This document shows, piece after piece, positions 1 through 8,518 of a DNA stretch of 64,000 nt; the first letter of the stretch is position 1, and each line of letters starts with the position of its first letter. The notes under the pieces were generated by a model, which did not search any database, had not been told where the DNA came from, and saw only the letters and a list, made by a program, of their open reading frames with translations. The DNA comes from JAJNBA01 sp035512775 (lineage in GTDB: Bacteria; Actinomycetota; UBA4738; HRBIN12): NCBI GenBank assembly GCA_035512775.1, contig DATKDI010000055.1:108403-172402 (forward strand). Direction: 5' to 3'. Both the position numbers and the translations under genes were made by a program.

Positions 1-113
1 GCGTGCGCGCCGACCCACTCGATGCCATCCGTCCCGAACAGGACTCCTTGACGCTCCTTCACGACTCGCCCGTCGAACAGTGTGACGTTCGCGACGTACG
101 TGGACCTCGCCAT
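1..113 (-). CDS. Amidohydrolase, N-terminal fragment
   Basis: Only the first 37 codons of a minus-strand gene are in the window; the rest lies beyond base 1. The start ATG is at 113. The visible residues form a short beta-rich segment with 'ANVTLFDGRVV' and 'GVLFGTDGIEWVG', the pattern of the N-terminal half of the composite beta-sandwich domain of metal-dependent amidohydrolases such as imidazolonepropionase or adenosine-deaminase-like enzymes. The metal-binding HxH motif would come later and is not visible, so substrate and activity are unknown. It diverges from the CBS-domain gene that starts at 189. Confidence 0.6.
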   Translation of the reverse strand, partial: MARSTYVANVTLFDGRVVKERQGVLFGTDGIEWVGAH

Positions 114-155
114 CACGGCATCATGTCATCGACGGTGTGCGCAGGCGCCCCATAG

Positions 156-161
156 TAGGCT
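156..161 (+). promoter_or_regulatory. Candidate -10 hexamer (TAGGCT) for the CBS-domain gene
   Basis: TAGGCT fits the actinobacterial TANNNT -10 and would place transcription start near 168, giving a roughly 20-nt leader that carries the AGGAGG ribosome-binding site. No clear -35 is visible. Confidence 0.4.
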
Positions 162-188
162 TGCTCCTCCAACGGCCCAGGAGGATCG

Positions 189-650
189 ATGCTCGTCGGT
201 GAGATCATGCACTCGGACGTGAAGACGGCGAGCACGAGCGATTCCTTCGCGGACGTCGCGAAGATGATGCGAACCCACGGCATCTCCTCGGTCGTGGTAC
301 TGGACGGCAAGAAGCTCGAAGGCATCGTGACGGAGCGCGACATCGTGAACCTCGTGGCGGAAGGCGGCGATCCGAACACCACCACCGTCGAGCAGGGCAT
401 GACCCGCCGGGACCTGGTCACGGTCGGACCCAAGACGGAACTCTCCCACGCGGCCGAGCAGATGGTGTCGCGCAACATCCGCCACCTTCCGATCGTCGAC
501 GGCGAGAACGTCGTGGGGATCGTGTCGATCCGGGACATGACCCGGTGGGCAGCCGAGGAGCTCGCGGGCGGCCACGAGCTGCCGGACATCGCCGGCTCGC
601 ACGCCGCCCTACAGGCGGCCAGTCAGCTCCAGCGCAAGCGCGGCGCCTGA
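189..650 (+). CDS. CBS-domain pair protein (nucleotide-sensing)
   Basis: A 153-residue protein made almost entirely of a tandem pair of CBS domains (about residues 5-60 and 68-130), with typical 'VVVLDGKKLEGIVTERDIV' and 'RHLPIVDGENVVGIVSIRD' stretches. Such stand-alone pairs form dimers that bind adenine nucleotides and act as regulatory or energy-sensing modules; no enzymatic domain is present. The start at 189 is supported by an AGGAGG ribosome-binding site a few bases upstream. It diverges from the partial amidohydrolase gene and converges with the NADH dehydrogenase gene. Family assignment is firm; the ligand and regulated target are not evident. Confidence 0.85.
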   Translation: MLVGEIMHSDVKTASTSDSFADVAKMMRTHGISSVVVLDGKKLEGIVTERDIVNLVAEGGDPNTTTVEQGMTRRDLVTVGPKTELSHAAEQMVSRNIRHLPIVDGENVVGIVSIRDMTRWAAEELAGGHELPDIAGSHAALQAASQLQRKRGA

Positions 651-675
651 TCACGAGGGCGGACGGCAAGGACCC

Positions 676-1995
676 TCAGGAAGACTGATCGCCCGAGGCC
701 TGTTCGAACGGCTCCCGAGGCCTGCCGAGCGACCCGAGCTGCGCCAGATCTCGCGGGAAGAGCAGCGCCACCGTCCAGTCCATCGCGATCTTCACGCGCC
801 TCGTCCACGTCGGCATCGCGAGCAGGTGATACGAGCGATGCAGGAACCATCCGAGGAACCCTTTGAACCTCAGGCCCTTGACGGTCGCGACGCCCTTGTA
901 GCGGCCGAGCGAACACACGCCACCGATGTTCGCGTACACGAACGGCTGGAGCGGACGGCCGGCCAGGACCGCCTCGATGTTGGCAGCGACTCGCTTGCCC
1001 TGACGGAGACCATGTTGCGCGGTGGGCGGTGAGAGTCCCCCGGTGGTGTCGTCGGGAACGGCTGCCGCGTCGCCGGCGCCCCATGCGCCCTCGATGCCCT
1101 CGACCCGAAGGGATCGGTCGACGAGCAGGCGGCCTTGCTCGTCGACCGGAAGCGCCGACTCGCGAGCAAGGGGTGACGGCTTCACGCCGGCCGTCCACAC
1201 GAGCGTCTCGGCGGAGAACGTCTCTCCGTCCGAGAGGCGGATCACGCCGCCCTCGGCCGAGTCGAGCCGGGTGCGGAGCTTGATCTCGATCCGTCGCTGC
1301 TGGAGGAGCTCCTGCGCGTAGGACGCGAGGCCCTCGGGAAGCTCGGGGAGGATCCTATCCGCGGCGTCGACGAGCACCCAGCGCATCTCGGAGGGATCGA
1401 TTTCGGGATAGTTCTCGATCGCATCGCGCGCGAGGTCCTCGAGCTCGCCGAGGGCTTCGACGCCCGCGTACCCACCCCCGACGAAGACGAAGGTGAGCGC
1501 GGCTCGACGTCGCGTGGCGTCCTCCTCGGACGCCGCCACGTCGAGCCGCGCCAGGACGTGGTTCCGGAGATAGATCGCCTCCTGGACCGTCTTGAATCCG
1601 ATCCCGTGTTCGGCGAGCCCGGGCACCGGCAGGACACGCGAACGCGAGCCGGGGGCGAGCACCACGATGTCGTAGCCGATCGATCGCTCGTCCCCGCCCG
1701 CCGTGCGCACCCGCACCTCGCGAGCGTCGTGATCCACGCGAGTGACCTCACCGATCACGATCCGGCATCGCTTCAGCACGCGCCGGAGCGGCACCACCGC
1801 CGCCCGTGGGTCGATCGTCCCGGAGGCCACCTCGGGCAGGAACGGCTGGTACTGGAAGAAGCTCTCCTGATTCACCACCGTCACTCGGTGACCGGCGGCG
1901 ACGGCGCCCTTCAGCCCCATGGCCGCGTACAGTCCCGCGAACCCGGCACCGACGACGAGGATGTGCCTCGATCCCCAGGTCGCGCTGGCGCTCAT
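676..1995 (-). CDS. NAD(P)/FAD-dependent oxidoreductase, type II NADH dehydrogenase
   Basis: A 439-residue flavoprotein. The FAD-binding GxGxxG is at residues 16-21 ('VVGAGFAGLYAA'), followed by the NDH-2 type 'NQESFFQYQPFLPEVASG' segment. A second Rossmann motif for NADH ('VFVGGGYAGVEALGEL') lies near the middle, and an 'AGVKPSPLA' FAD segment follows. The C terminus has aromatic-rich helices ('FLGWFLHRSYHLL') of the kind that anchor NDH-2 to the inner membrane face. The family transfers electrons from NADH to quinone without proton pumping. The start ATG at 1995 overlaps the stop of the upstream HAD gene by 4 nt, which supports this start over a longer reading frame. Sulfide:quinone reductase is less likely because its characteristic cysteines were not seen. 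Confidence 0.85.
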   Translation of the reverse strand: MSASATWGSRHILVVGAGFAGLYAAMGLKGAVAAGHRVTVVNQESFFQYQPFLPEVASGTIDPRAAVVPLRRVLKRCRIVIGEVTRVDHDAREVRVRTAGGDERSIGYDIVVLAPGSRSRVLPVPGLAEHGIGFKTVQEAIYLRNHVLARLDVAASEEDATRRRAALTFVFVGGGYAGVEALGELEDLARDAIENYPEIDPSEMRWVLVDAADRILPELPEGLASYAQELLQQRRIEIKLRTRLDSAEGGVIRLSDGETFSAETLVWTAGVKPSPLARESALPVDEQGRLLVDRSLRVEGIEGAWGAGDAAAVPDDTTGGLSPPTAQHGLRQGKRVAANIEAVLAGRPLQPFVYANIGGVCSLGRYKGVATVKGLRFKGFLGWFLHRSYHLLAMPTWTRRVKIAMDWTVALLFPRDLAQLGSLGRPREPFEQASGDQSS

Positions 1996-2660
1996 GGCGA
2001 CGAGAGCCGTTCCAGCTCCGTGGGGAGCTCGGAGAGACTCCTGATGGTCCCGTCGGTCTCCGCCAACTGGTCGAGCGTCGGGTCGTCGGGCGCCTCGCCG
2101 CGCAGCATCCAGATGGTGCGCATGCCCACCTCGGCGGCAGGGCGCATGTCGTAGTCGAGACGGTCGCCGACCATGCAACTCGCGCTCGGGGCGACCCCGG
2201 CAGCTTCCACGCTGAGCTCGAAGAGCGCGGGATCGGGCTTCCCGACGCCGAGCTCGTCCGACACGCTCCACACGTCGAAGAACCGCTCGAGGGCGTCGCG
2301 TCGCATCGCCGAGCGGACGTCTCCCGGCTGGTTCGCGATCACCCCGAGACGGTATCCGCTGTCTCTCAGCATCTCGAGGCACGGCACCACGTCGTCGTAG
2401 AGGGCGGACGGCGGATAGTGCCAGTAGCGGGCGGCGAGCGTCTCCAGTTCGCGGAGGTCTCCCTCGGGGAGGAACCGCGCGATGAGGCGGCGCCGGAACG
2501 ACCCCGACTGCTCCGTGCGCGCCCTCCCGTACTCCTCGTCGAACTCGGCGTCGGTGAAGCGTGCGCCTGCATCGCGCAGAGCGCGATGCCAGGCACGCGC
2601 GTACACGGTGTCGTCGTAGAGCACGCCGCCGATGTCCAGGAAGACAATCTCGATCGTCAT
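1992..2660 (-). CDS. HAD-family hydrolase
   Basis: A 222-residue haloacid-dehalogenase-superfamily phosphatase. Motif I is 'FLDIGGVLYDD', with the nucleophilic Asp at residue 8. A helical cap follows, then motif II 'GVIANQP' and a C-terminal 'GVGKPDPALFE ... MVGDRLDYDMRPAAEVGM' block holding motifs III and IV. This matches the subfamily I (HAD-IA) layout of small-molecule phosphatases and haloacid dehalogenases. It is the first gene of a two-gene unit with the NADH dehydrogenase (4-nt overlap), so the two are likely co-translated. The substrate cannot be read from the sequence. Confidence 0.85.
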   Translation of the reverse strand: MTIEIVFLDIGGVLYDDTVYARAWHRALRDAGARFTDAEFDEEYGRARTEQSGSFRRRLIARFLPEGDLRELETLAARYWHYPPSALYDDVVPCLEMLRDSGYRLGVIANQPGDVRSAMRRDALERFFDVWSVSDELGVGKPDPALFELSVEAAGVAPSASCMVGDRLDYDMRPAAEVGMRTIWMLRGEAPDDPTLDQLAETDGTIRSLSELPTELERLSSP

Positions 2661-2826
2661 CGCCTCAGGCCCACGTTCGATCTCCGTTCCGATATGGCTC
2701 GGCTTCGGACGGTTCCATGCTTCCAGGCCATACCACCTGTGGCATGGGCGACATCTCGGCGAGGTTCCGACCCGCCCCCATCTCAGACCCGGGATGCGTC
2801 GAGGCCGGAGAGCTCGCCGGACCCGG

Positions 2827-3657
2827 TCAGCGACCGGCGCGCCTCTTCAACTCCGCGAACGTCTCGGCGTCCGTGCGCTCCTCACCCATCCGGAACCCGT
2901 AGCGCTCGCCGTGGCAATCGGACGCGGCCGTGGCGACGAGACCGAGGCGTTCCGCGATCGCCGCGTACTTCGCTCGCATCTCGTCGTCGTGGTCGGGATG
3001 CCGGACCTCCAGGCCCACCATCCCCGCAGTCGCCATCTCCTCGATGAGCTCGTCGGGCACCGTGTCGTTCCCTCGCCACATGCCGGGATGGGCGAGCACG
3101 CACACCCCTCCCGCGTCACGGATCAGCCGGAGGGCTTCCATCGGCGGGAGCGCATGCTTGGGAACGTAGGCCATGCCGTCATCGGCGATGTAGCGATCGA
3201 ATGCCTCCTTCTCGTCGGCGACGATCCCGGCTTCGACCATCGCCTCGGCGATGTGCGGTCTCGCGATCGCGTCCCCGCCGGCGAGCTCCCGCACGCGTTC
3301 GATCGAGATGTCGAAACCGAGCTCGCGCAGCTTCTCGACGATCATCTCCCCTCGCCGGAAGCGGGTCGCGGTGAGCCGCAGCAGCTCCGCCTCGATCGCC
3401 GTATCGTCCGGGTCGACCCAGTAGCCGAGGATGTGCAGGCTCGCACCGTCGTATTCGGCCGAGAACTCGATCCCTGGCACGAGATCGAGTCCGAGCTCGC
3501 TCGCCGCGGCCGCCGCCTCCTCGAGCCCGTCGAAGGTGTCGTGATCGGTGAGGGCGACCCCCGCGAGATGGCGCTGCGCGGCGAGCACCATCACCTCGGC
3601 GGGACGAAGCGTCCCGTCGGAACGGTTCGAGTGCGTGTGGAGGTCGTAGCCGGGCAT
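2827..3657 (-). CDS. PHP-domain metal-dependent phosphoesterase
   Basis: A 276-residue stand-alone PHP-domain protein. Metal-binding motifs are visible in order: 'DLHTHSNRSDG' near residue 5, 'GVALTDHDT' near 37, 'PGIEFSA' near 63, 'CVLAHPGMW' near 195 and 'ASDCHGERYG' near 250. Together these supply the His/Asp/Glu trinuclear site of the YciV/RNase AM and 3',5'-nucleoside bisphosphate phosphatase group. The start ATG at 3657 puts the first metal motif right at the N terminus, as usual for the family. The gene stands alone; 166 bases separate it from the HAD gene and 212 from the oxidase upstream. It is probably a phosphatase acting on nucleotides or short RNA ends. Confidence 0.85.
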   Translation of the reverse strand: MPGYDLHTHSNRSDGTLRPAEVMVLAAQRHLAGVALTDHDTFDGLEEAAAAASELGLDLVPGIEFSAEYDGASLHILGYWVDPDDTAIEAELLRLTATRFRRGEMIVEKLRELGFDISIERVRELAGGDAIARPHIAEAMVEAGIVADEKEAFDRYIADDGMAYVPKHALPPMEALRLIRDAGGVCVLAHPGMWRGNDTVPDELIEEMATAGMVGLEVRHPDHDDEMRAKYAAIAERLGLVATAASDCHGERYGFRMGEERTDAETFAELKRRAGR

Positions 3658-3869
3658 CGAGGGAAGCGTGTCAGACCGTCGGTGAGCCCGTCCACGCCGG
3701 TCGCCGATCTCCTCGCCGAGATCGCGAGCGTGCGCGACGTTCGCGTGGTCCCGTTCTTGGTCACGCTGATGCTGCCCGGAGACCCCGCGCCGGGTTTCAC
3801 GTCGACGCGGTCGGCCCGGGCGTGACCGGGGGTCGTGATCCTTTCGAGTCTTGGAGAGAGGTGGTGTGT

Positions 3870-4892
3870 CTACGGTGCCGGTCCGACGAGCTCCCGCCCG
3901 ATCTCCGCGACCGAGCGGCATCCGGTGAGCGCCATCGCGTTCTCGACCTCAGCGCGGAAGATGCCGAGCACGCCCGCCACCCCGTCCTCGCCCTCCGCTG
4001 CGAGCGCCCACGCAGCGGGTCGTCCCACCATGACCGCCGCCGCCCCAAGGGCCATCGCCTTCAAGACGTCGGTCCCCCGGCGGACGCCCCCGTCCATCAG
4101 GACGGGCAGGCGTCCGCCGACCGCCTCGACCACTTCGGGCAACGCGTCCAAAGATGCCGGGCACGCATCGAGTTGCCGTCCACCGTGGTTCGACACCACG
4201 ATCCCGTCAGCGCCGTGCTCGACCGCGAGCAACGCGTCCTCGGCGGTGAGGATCCCCTTGACCAGGACCGGGAGATCCGGGGCGTGGTCTCGGATGAACG
4301 CGAGGTGTTCCCACGACATGTTGGGCTCGAACTCGTAGTCGGCGTTGCCGATCCCGTACGGCATCACGAATCCGCTCCGCGTGTCGCGATGCCGAAGGCC
4401 CGTCACGGGGAAGTCCACGGTCCAGCAGATCGCCTCGTATCCAGCCGCCACGACTCGCCCGAGCATCTTCGCCGACCGCTCCTGATCGGCGAAGAGATAG
4501 AGCTGCCACCACTTCGGCCCTTCCGTCGCCTCCGCGATCTCCTCGAGGGTGTCGACCGCGGTTGACGACACCACCGGGATGGTGCCGGCCCGGGCGGCGC
4601 CGACCACGGTGCCCCGCTCACCGTCGGGATGCGCCCTTGCCTGGTAGGCCCAGGGCGCGACCAGAACAGGGAACTCGACTCGGGTGCCGAGGAGCTCGGT
4701 CGATGGATCGGGGAAGCTCGACCCTCGGAGGAAACGCGGGCGGAGTACCCAACGGTCGAACGCCCTCAGGTTCTCCTCGAGCGTCCGCTCGTCCCCCGCG
4801 CCACCGGCGTAGTAGTCGTACACATCGGCGGGGAGCATCGACTTCGCGACAGGCTCGTAGTCGTCGACCTGGAGGTATCGCTGCTCGACCAT
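3870..4892 (-). CDS. FMN-dependent alpha-hydroxy-acid oxidizing enzyme
   Basis: A 340-residue protein of the glycolate oxidase / L-lactate dehydrogenase (FMN) TIM-barrel family. Family landmarks are the N-terminal 'DVYDYYAGGAGDE', the active-site 'VSNHGGRQLD' (His abstracts the substrate proton, Arg binds the carboxylate) and the phosphate-binding 'DGGVRRGTDVLKAMALGA' near the C terminus. These enzymes oxidize L-2-hydroxy acids to 2-keto acids, passing electrons to O2 or to a carrier. Length is close to the family norm of 350-380. The substrate (glycolate, lactate, mandelate or longer hydroxy acids) cannot be settled. The gene is monocistronic and diverges from gpsA. Confidence 0.9.
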   Translation of the reverse strand: MVEQRYLQVDDYEPVAKSMLPADVYDYYAGGAGDERTLEENLRAFDRWVLRPRFLRGSSFPDPSTELLGTRVEFPVLVAPWAYQARAHPDGERGTVVGAARAGTIPVVSSTAVDTLEEIAEATEGPKWWQLYLFADQERSAKMLGRVVAAGYEAICWTVDFPVTGLRHRDTRSGFVMPYGIGNADYEFEPNMSWEHLAFIRDHAPDLPVLVKGILTAEDALLAVEHGADGIVVSNHGGRQLDACPASLDALPEVVEAVGGRLPVLMDGGVRRGTDVLKAMALGAAAVMVGRPAAWALAAEGEDGVAGVLGIFRAEVENAMALTGCRSVAEIGRELVGPAP

Positions 4893-4939
4893 GATCTGCC
4901 GAAGCGTATCCGACGTGGCGGCCTCGGCCGGCCCGCGGC

Positions 4940-4945
4940 TATCGT
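4940..4945 (+). promoter_or_regulatory. Candidate leaderless -10 (TATCGT) for gpsA
   Basis: TATCGT ends exactly 6 nt before the GTG start at 4952, so transcription would begin at or next to the start codon. No Shine-Dalgarno sequence is visible in between. Confidence 0.45.
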
Positions 4946-4951
4946 GAGCAG

Positions 4952-5944
4952 GTGGCGAGGGTGACGATCTTCGGGGCCGGCGCGATGGGAACGGCGTTCG
5001 CGATGCATTCGGCGCGGGCCGGACTCCCCACGTCGCTGTGGGCGAACGAGCACGACCTGGCCGCCTACGCGGCGATGCGGGAGGAGCGGAAGCATCCGCT
5101 GCTCCCGGAGCACCTCCCGGACGGCGTCGAGCTGCGCGGTCCCAACGAACTCGAGGCGGCTGCCCGCGACGTGGAGATCGCCGTGCTGGCCGCGAACTCG
5201 GCGGGGGCTCGATCGCTCGTGTCCATGGTGCGTAAGCACGTCGCGGGTGCTCGCGTCGCCGTCTCCGTCGCGAAGGGGCTCGAACCGACGACGGGGAAGC
5301 GCATGAGCGAGGTCTACGGCGAGGAGCTCTCCGGGGTCGACGTGGTCGTGGTCGGCGGCCCCTGCCTCGCCCGGGAGCTCGCGGAGGGCCTCCCCACCGC
5401 GGCCGTCTGGGCCGCGAGCATCGTGTCGGTCGCCGAGGACGCGGGCAAGCCGTTCGACGACCGTCGCTATCAGCTCTCCTTCTCGGACGATGTGGTCGGC
5501 GTCGAGCTCTGCTCGATGATGAAGAACGTGGCCGCGATCGGGCTCGGACTTCTCGACGGTCTCGGCAAGCGCACGGGGATCGGCTATCAGAACGCGAAGG
5601 CCGCGCTGTTCACGAGGGCGGCGCACGAGATCGTCACGCTCGTGACCGAGCTGGGCGGCAGGTCCGAGACGGCGATGGGTCTGGCGGGGATCGGCGATCA
5701 GCTGGTCACGAGCCTCGGCGGCCGGAACCGTCTCTACGGGGAGCTCGTCGGAACCGGCGATCCTCCGGACGACACCCTCCGCGAGCTCGAAGCCGGCGGG
5801 CTCACGGTGGAAGGCGTGGAATCGACCCGGCATGTGAAGCGCCTCGCATCCGAACGCGGCGTTCACCTCCCGTATCACGACGCGATCCACCGGGTGCTGT
5901 TCGAAGGCGCCCGTCCCCACGAGGTCCTGGAGGTGCTCCGATGA
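4952..5944 (+). CDS. gpsA: Glycerol-3-phosphate dehydrogenase (NAD(P)+)
   Basis: A 330-residue enzyme starting with GTG. It carries the N-terminal NAD(P)-binding 'FGAGAMGTAFA' (residues 7-17) and the family blocks 'SVAKGLEP', 'VVVGGPCLARELAEG' and 'MKNVAAIGLGLLDGLG' (active-site Lys), then the C-terminal substrate-binding helical domain including 'GLAGIGDQLVTSLGGRNR'. It interconverts dihydroxyacetone phosphate and sn-glycerol-3-phosphate, the entry to phospholipid synthesis. The usual Trp of 'GAGxWGT' is Met here. The stop overlaps the glpX start by 4 nt, so the two form a translationally coupled unit joining glycerol-phosphate and gluconeogenic metabolism. Confidence 0.9.
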   Translation: MARVTIFGAGAMGTAFAMHSARAGLPTSLWANEHDLAAYAAMREERKHPLLPEHLPDGVELRGPNELEAAARDVEIAVLAANSAGARSLVSMVRKHVAGARVAVSVAKGLEPTTGKRMSEVYGEELSGVDVVVVGGPCLARELAEGLPTAAVWAASIVSVAEDAGKPFDDRRYQLSFSDDVVGVELCSMMKNVAAIGLGLLDGLGKRTGIGYQNAKAALFTRAAHEIVTLVTELGGRSETAMGLAGIGDQLVTSLGGRNRLYGELVGTGDPPDDTLRELEAGGLTVEGVESTRHVKRLASERGVHLPYHDAIHRVLFEGARPHEVLEVLR

Positions 5945-6936
5945 CGAACCGGATCCGACCCGACCGCAACCTCGCGATGGAGCTCGCGCGCGTGACCGAA
6001 GCCGCCGCGCTCGCCGCCGGGCGCTGGATCGGCCGCGGCGACAAGATCGCTGCCGATCAGGCGGCCGTCGACGCGATGCGTCACATGATCGACTCGGTCT
6101 CGATGGACGGCGTGGTCGTCATCGGCGAGGGCGAGAAGGACGAGGCGCCGATGCTCTACAACGGAGAATCCGTTGGGAACGGATCCGGTCCGGCGGTCGA
6201 CGTGGCGGTCGACCCGATCGACGGGACGCGCCTGACGGCGACGGGACAGCCCAACGCCGTCTCGGTGATCGCGCTCGCGGAGCGCGGCACGATGCTCTTC
6301 CCCGACGTCGCCGTCTACATGGAGAAGATCGCGACCGGGGCGGACGCCGCAGACGTGATCGACGTGACCGCGTCGCCGGAGGAGAACGTCCGGCGGGTCG
6401 CGAAGGCGAAGGGGAAGAAGCCCGAGGAGGTCTCGGTGACGATCCTCGATCGACCCCGACACGAGGGGATCATCGATGCGGTCCGGGATGTGGGTGCGCG
6501 GGTGTTCCTGATCTCCGACGGCGACGTCGAAGGAGCGATCTCCGCGGCGGCACCTCGCGCCGGCGTGGACCTGTTGCTGGGGATCGGCGGCACCCCCGAA
6601 GGGGTCATCGCCGCCGCGGCGCTGAAGTGCATGGGGGGCGCGATCCAGGGACGTCTCGCGCCGCGAACCGACGAAGAACGAGAACAACTCCAGAGCGCGG
6701 GGCTCGATCCGGAACGCGTGTTGACGACGGACGACCTCGTGTCCGGCAAGGACGTGTTCTTCGCCGCGACCGGCATCACCGAGGGCTCGCTGCTCCAGGG
6801 CGTGCGCTACTGGCCGGACGGCGCGACGACGTATTCGCTCGTGATGCGATCGCGTTCCGGGACCCTCCGATGGGTCGAGGCCGAACATCGCTTCGAGAAA
6901 CTCGAAGGGATATCGGGAGTGGATTACCGACGTTGA
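5941..6936 (+). CDS. glpX: Class II fructose-1,6-bisphosphatase
   Basis: A 331-residue GlpX-type phosphatase. Characteristic segments are 'AALAAGRWIGRGDK' near the N terminus, 'VVIGEGEKDEAPML' near residues 60-73, the metal-binding 'VDPIDGTRLTATGQPNA' near 92-108, and 'LLLGIGGTPEGVIAAAALK' near 204-222. It hydrolyses fructose-1,6-bisphosphate to fructose-6-phosphate in gluconeogenesis; class II is the usual form in Actinomycetota. The start ATG lies within the gpsA stop (ATGA), making co-translation likely. Length matches the family. Sedoheptulose-1,7-bisphosphatase activity is possible as a second function. Confidence 0.92.
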   Translation: MTNRIRPDRNLAMELARVTEAAALAAGRWIGRGDKIAADQAAVDAMRHMIDSVSMDGVVVIGEGEKDEAPMLYNGESVGNGSGPAVDVAVDPIDGTRLTATGQPNAVSVIALAERGTMLFPDVAVYMEKIATGADAADVIDVTASPEENVRRVAKAKGKKPEEVSVTILDRPRHEGIIDAVRDVGARVFLISDGDVEGAISAAAPRAGVDLLLGIGGTPEGVIAAAALKCMGGAIQGRLAPRTDEEREQLQSAGLDPERVLTTDDLVSGKDVFFAATGITEGSLLQGVRYWPDGATTYSLVMRSRSGTLRWVEAEHRFEKLEGISGVDYRR

Positions 6937-7005
6937 CGTATCAGACATCGCAACCCTGAGAGTCTCGACTATGCTGCCCCGAACCCGACCGAGAGGACAC
7001 CGATC

Positions 7006-7317
7006 ATGGCCGAGAGAACGATCGTGGTGTGTGACGTGTGCGGGAAACCCGCCACCGAGACAGTGACGATCAAGGTCGCGCGCGGGAACTTCGCGAAGGA
7101 TCTCTGCGGGACCCACGTGACGGAGCTGGTCGCCGGCGCCCGCCGACCCCGCCCAGGACGTCCACGCAAGATGGCAGGATCGGGACAGGCGGCCGCCGCG
7201 GCACCCAAGCGACGCGGCCGCCCCCGCAAGGCGACCGGTGGTCGGAAGAAGACTGCGAGCCGCAGGAAGGCCGCCGGCCGGAGGAAGGCTCAGGCGTCGG
7301 CCCGCTCCGCCACGTAG
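7006..7317 (+). CDS. Small zinc-finger/AT-hook basic protein
   Basis: A 103-residue protein in two parts. Residues 1-42 hold a compact C-x2-C...C-x2-H arrangement (C9, C12, C34, H37: 'CDVC' and 'CGTH') that looks like a zinc knuckle. Residues 46-103 form a very basic Lys/Arg/Ala tail with two AT-hook cores, 'PGRPRK' and 'RGRPRK', that bind the DNA minor groove. It is probably a nucleoid-associated or chromatin-like protein; actinobacteria use comparable basic tails in Lsr2- and HupB-type proteins, but this is neither. A GAGAGGA ribosome-binding site precedes the ATG. Its last 28 bases overlap, on the opposite strand, the end of the winged-helix gene at 7290-7514. Confidence 0.75.
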   Translation: MAERTIVVCDVCGKPATETVTIKVARGNFAKDLCGTHVTELVAGARRPRPGRPRKMAGSGQAAAAAPKRRGRPRKATGGRKKTASRRKAAGRRKAQASARSAT

Positions 7318-7514
7318 TAGACGCCTTTCGCCTGCTTCACGACGAGACCTTCACGCGCCAGATCCCTGAGCGTGGTCTGCACCTGCCTCCGCACGTCCGG
7401 ATGCTCGAACGGATCCAGGTAACCGCGGCGGAGGGCCAGGTCCTGGATCTTCGTCCAATGCAAGGGAACGGCTTCCTCTTGCAAGACGGCCAGGACGGCC
7501 GCACGGGGCTCCAT
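7290..7514 (-). CDS. Small winged-helix (HARE-HTH-like) protein
   Basis: A 74-residue protein that is a single winged-helix domain. It has a 'AVLAVLQEEAVPLHWTKI' first helix and turn, a central 'RRQVQTTLRDLAREG' recognition-helix region and a wing ending 'VKQAKGVYYVAE'. The pattern resembles HARE-HTH or RNA polymerase delta-type domains, which link to DNA-modifying or restriction factors, but the match is by eye. The start ATG shares its A with the stop of the upstream LLM oxidoreductase (TGATG), so the two are translationally coupled. The 3' end runs 28 nt into the antisense of the AT-hook gene. Confidence 0.65.
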   Translation of the reverse strand: MEPRAAVLAVLQEEAVPLHWTKIQDLALRRGYLDPFEHPDVRRQVQTTLRDLAREGLVVKQAKGVYYVAERADA

Positions 7515-8512
7515 CAGCTCCCTCTTCGCGCGGCGATCACGCGCTCGGCGAACAGCTCGACCTGGTCGGGTTCGTGGATCGCGAACGGCAGCACCCAGGG
7601 CGCCACGATGATCTCGCCGACGCCCAGCGACTCGAACGCGGCGACGCGCTCGAGGACCTGCTCCGGTGTGCCCGAGAGCGTGTCGGCCCGCCACGTCTCG
7701 TGATCCTCCTCGGCCATCGCATTTCCGGGAGCGGCGGCGCGGCCGCGTTCGAACGCCGCCCGCGCGGCCGCCTCGTCCTCGCCGATCAGCGAGTACAGAC
7801 CGACGGAGAGGCCGAACGTGGCCGGGTCCCGGCCCGCTGCTTCGCACGCCGCCCGCACATCGGCGACCTTCCCCGCGTACGCGTCCGGCGACATCCGCCA
7901 CACGACGTTCCATCCGTCCGCAAGGCGCGCCGCCAGGCGGAGGAGCCGCGGTCCGCCCTTCCCGCCCACCCATAGTGGAGGCGGGCGATCGGGCGTCGGC
8001 CGAAGCACGGCCTCGCGGAGCGTGACGTTCGGTCCGTCGTACGTGACCGACTCCCCGCTGAACAGCCGCTTCAACACGTCGAAGGTTTCTTCGAGGATCG
8101 TGAAGCGCTCCCCCACTGGCCCGTATCGATACCCGAACGCCTCGAACTCCTCCGCCATCCATCCGGCGCCGAGCCCGAGATCGAGGCGCCCGCCCGAGAG
8201 GAGATCGATGGACGTCGTCGCCTTCGCGAGCACCGCGGGATGGCGGAACGCCGCGCAGAGGACGAGGGTCCCGAGCCGAACGCGGTCGGTGACCGCGGCG
8301 ATGCCGGCGAGCATGGTCAGCGGCTCGAGCGACGCCATCGGGGAGGGATCGGCCCCGTACCGGGCGAAGGAGTAGAAGAAGTGGTCCGAGACCCAGACCG
8401 AGTCGAACCCGAGGGCCTCCGCCCTTCGGGCCCACTCGGCCGCGTCCGCGAACGCGACGCGTCCGGTCGGGAGCGAGAAGCCGTAGTGCGGAAGTGTCAG
8501 CCCGAAGCGCAT
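7514..8512 (-). CDS. LLM-class flavin/F420-dependent oxidoreductase
   Basis: A 332-residue luciferase-like monooxygenase-fold enzyme. The N terminus 'MRFGLTLPHYGFSLP' and the segments 'AEALGFDSVWVSDHFF', 'RVRLGTLVLCAAFRHPAVLA' and 'LDLGLGAGWMAEEFEAFG' are typical of the F420-dependent branch (TIGR03560/MER-like). 'PPLWVGGKGGPRLLRLAARLADGWN' matches the phosphate-binding region. Such enzymes in actinobacteria use F420 or FMN for hydride transfer; substrates are seldom predictable. I chose the start at 8512 because the family begins here and a TANNNT promoter lies 6 nt upstream. The following winged-helix gene overlaps its stop by one base. Confidence 0.88.
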   Translation of the reverse strand: MRFGLTLPHYGFSLPTGRVAFADAAEWARRAEALGFDSVWVSDHFFYSFARYGADPSPMASLEPLTMLAGIAAVTDRVRLGTLVLCAAFRHPAVLAKATTSIDLLSGGRLDLGLGAGWMAEEFEAFGYRYGPVGERFTILEETFDVLKRLFSGESVTYDGPNVTLREAVLRPTPDRPPPLWVGGKGGPRLLRLAARLADGWNVVWRMSPDAYAGKVADVRAACEAAGRDPATFGLSVGLYSLIGEDEAAARAAFERGRAAAPGNAMAEEDHETWRADTLSGTPEQVLERVAAFESLGVGEIIVAPWVLPFAIHEPDQVELFAERVIAARRGS

Positions 8513-8518
8513 CCCGCG

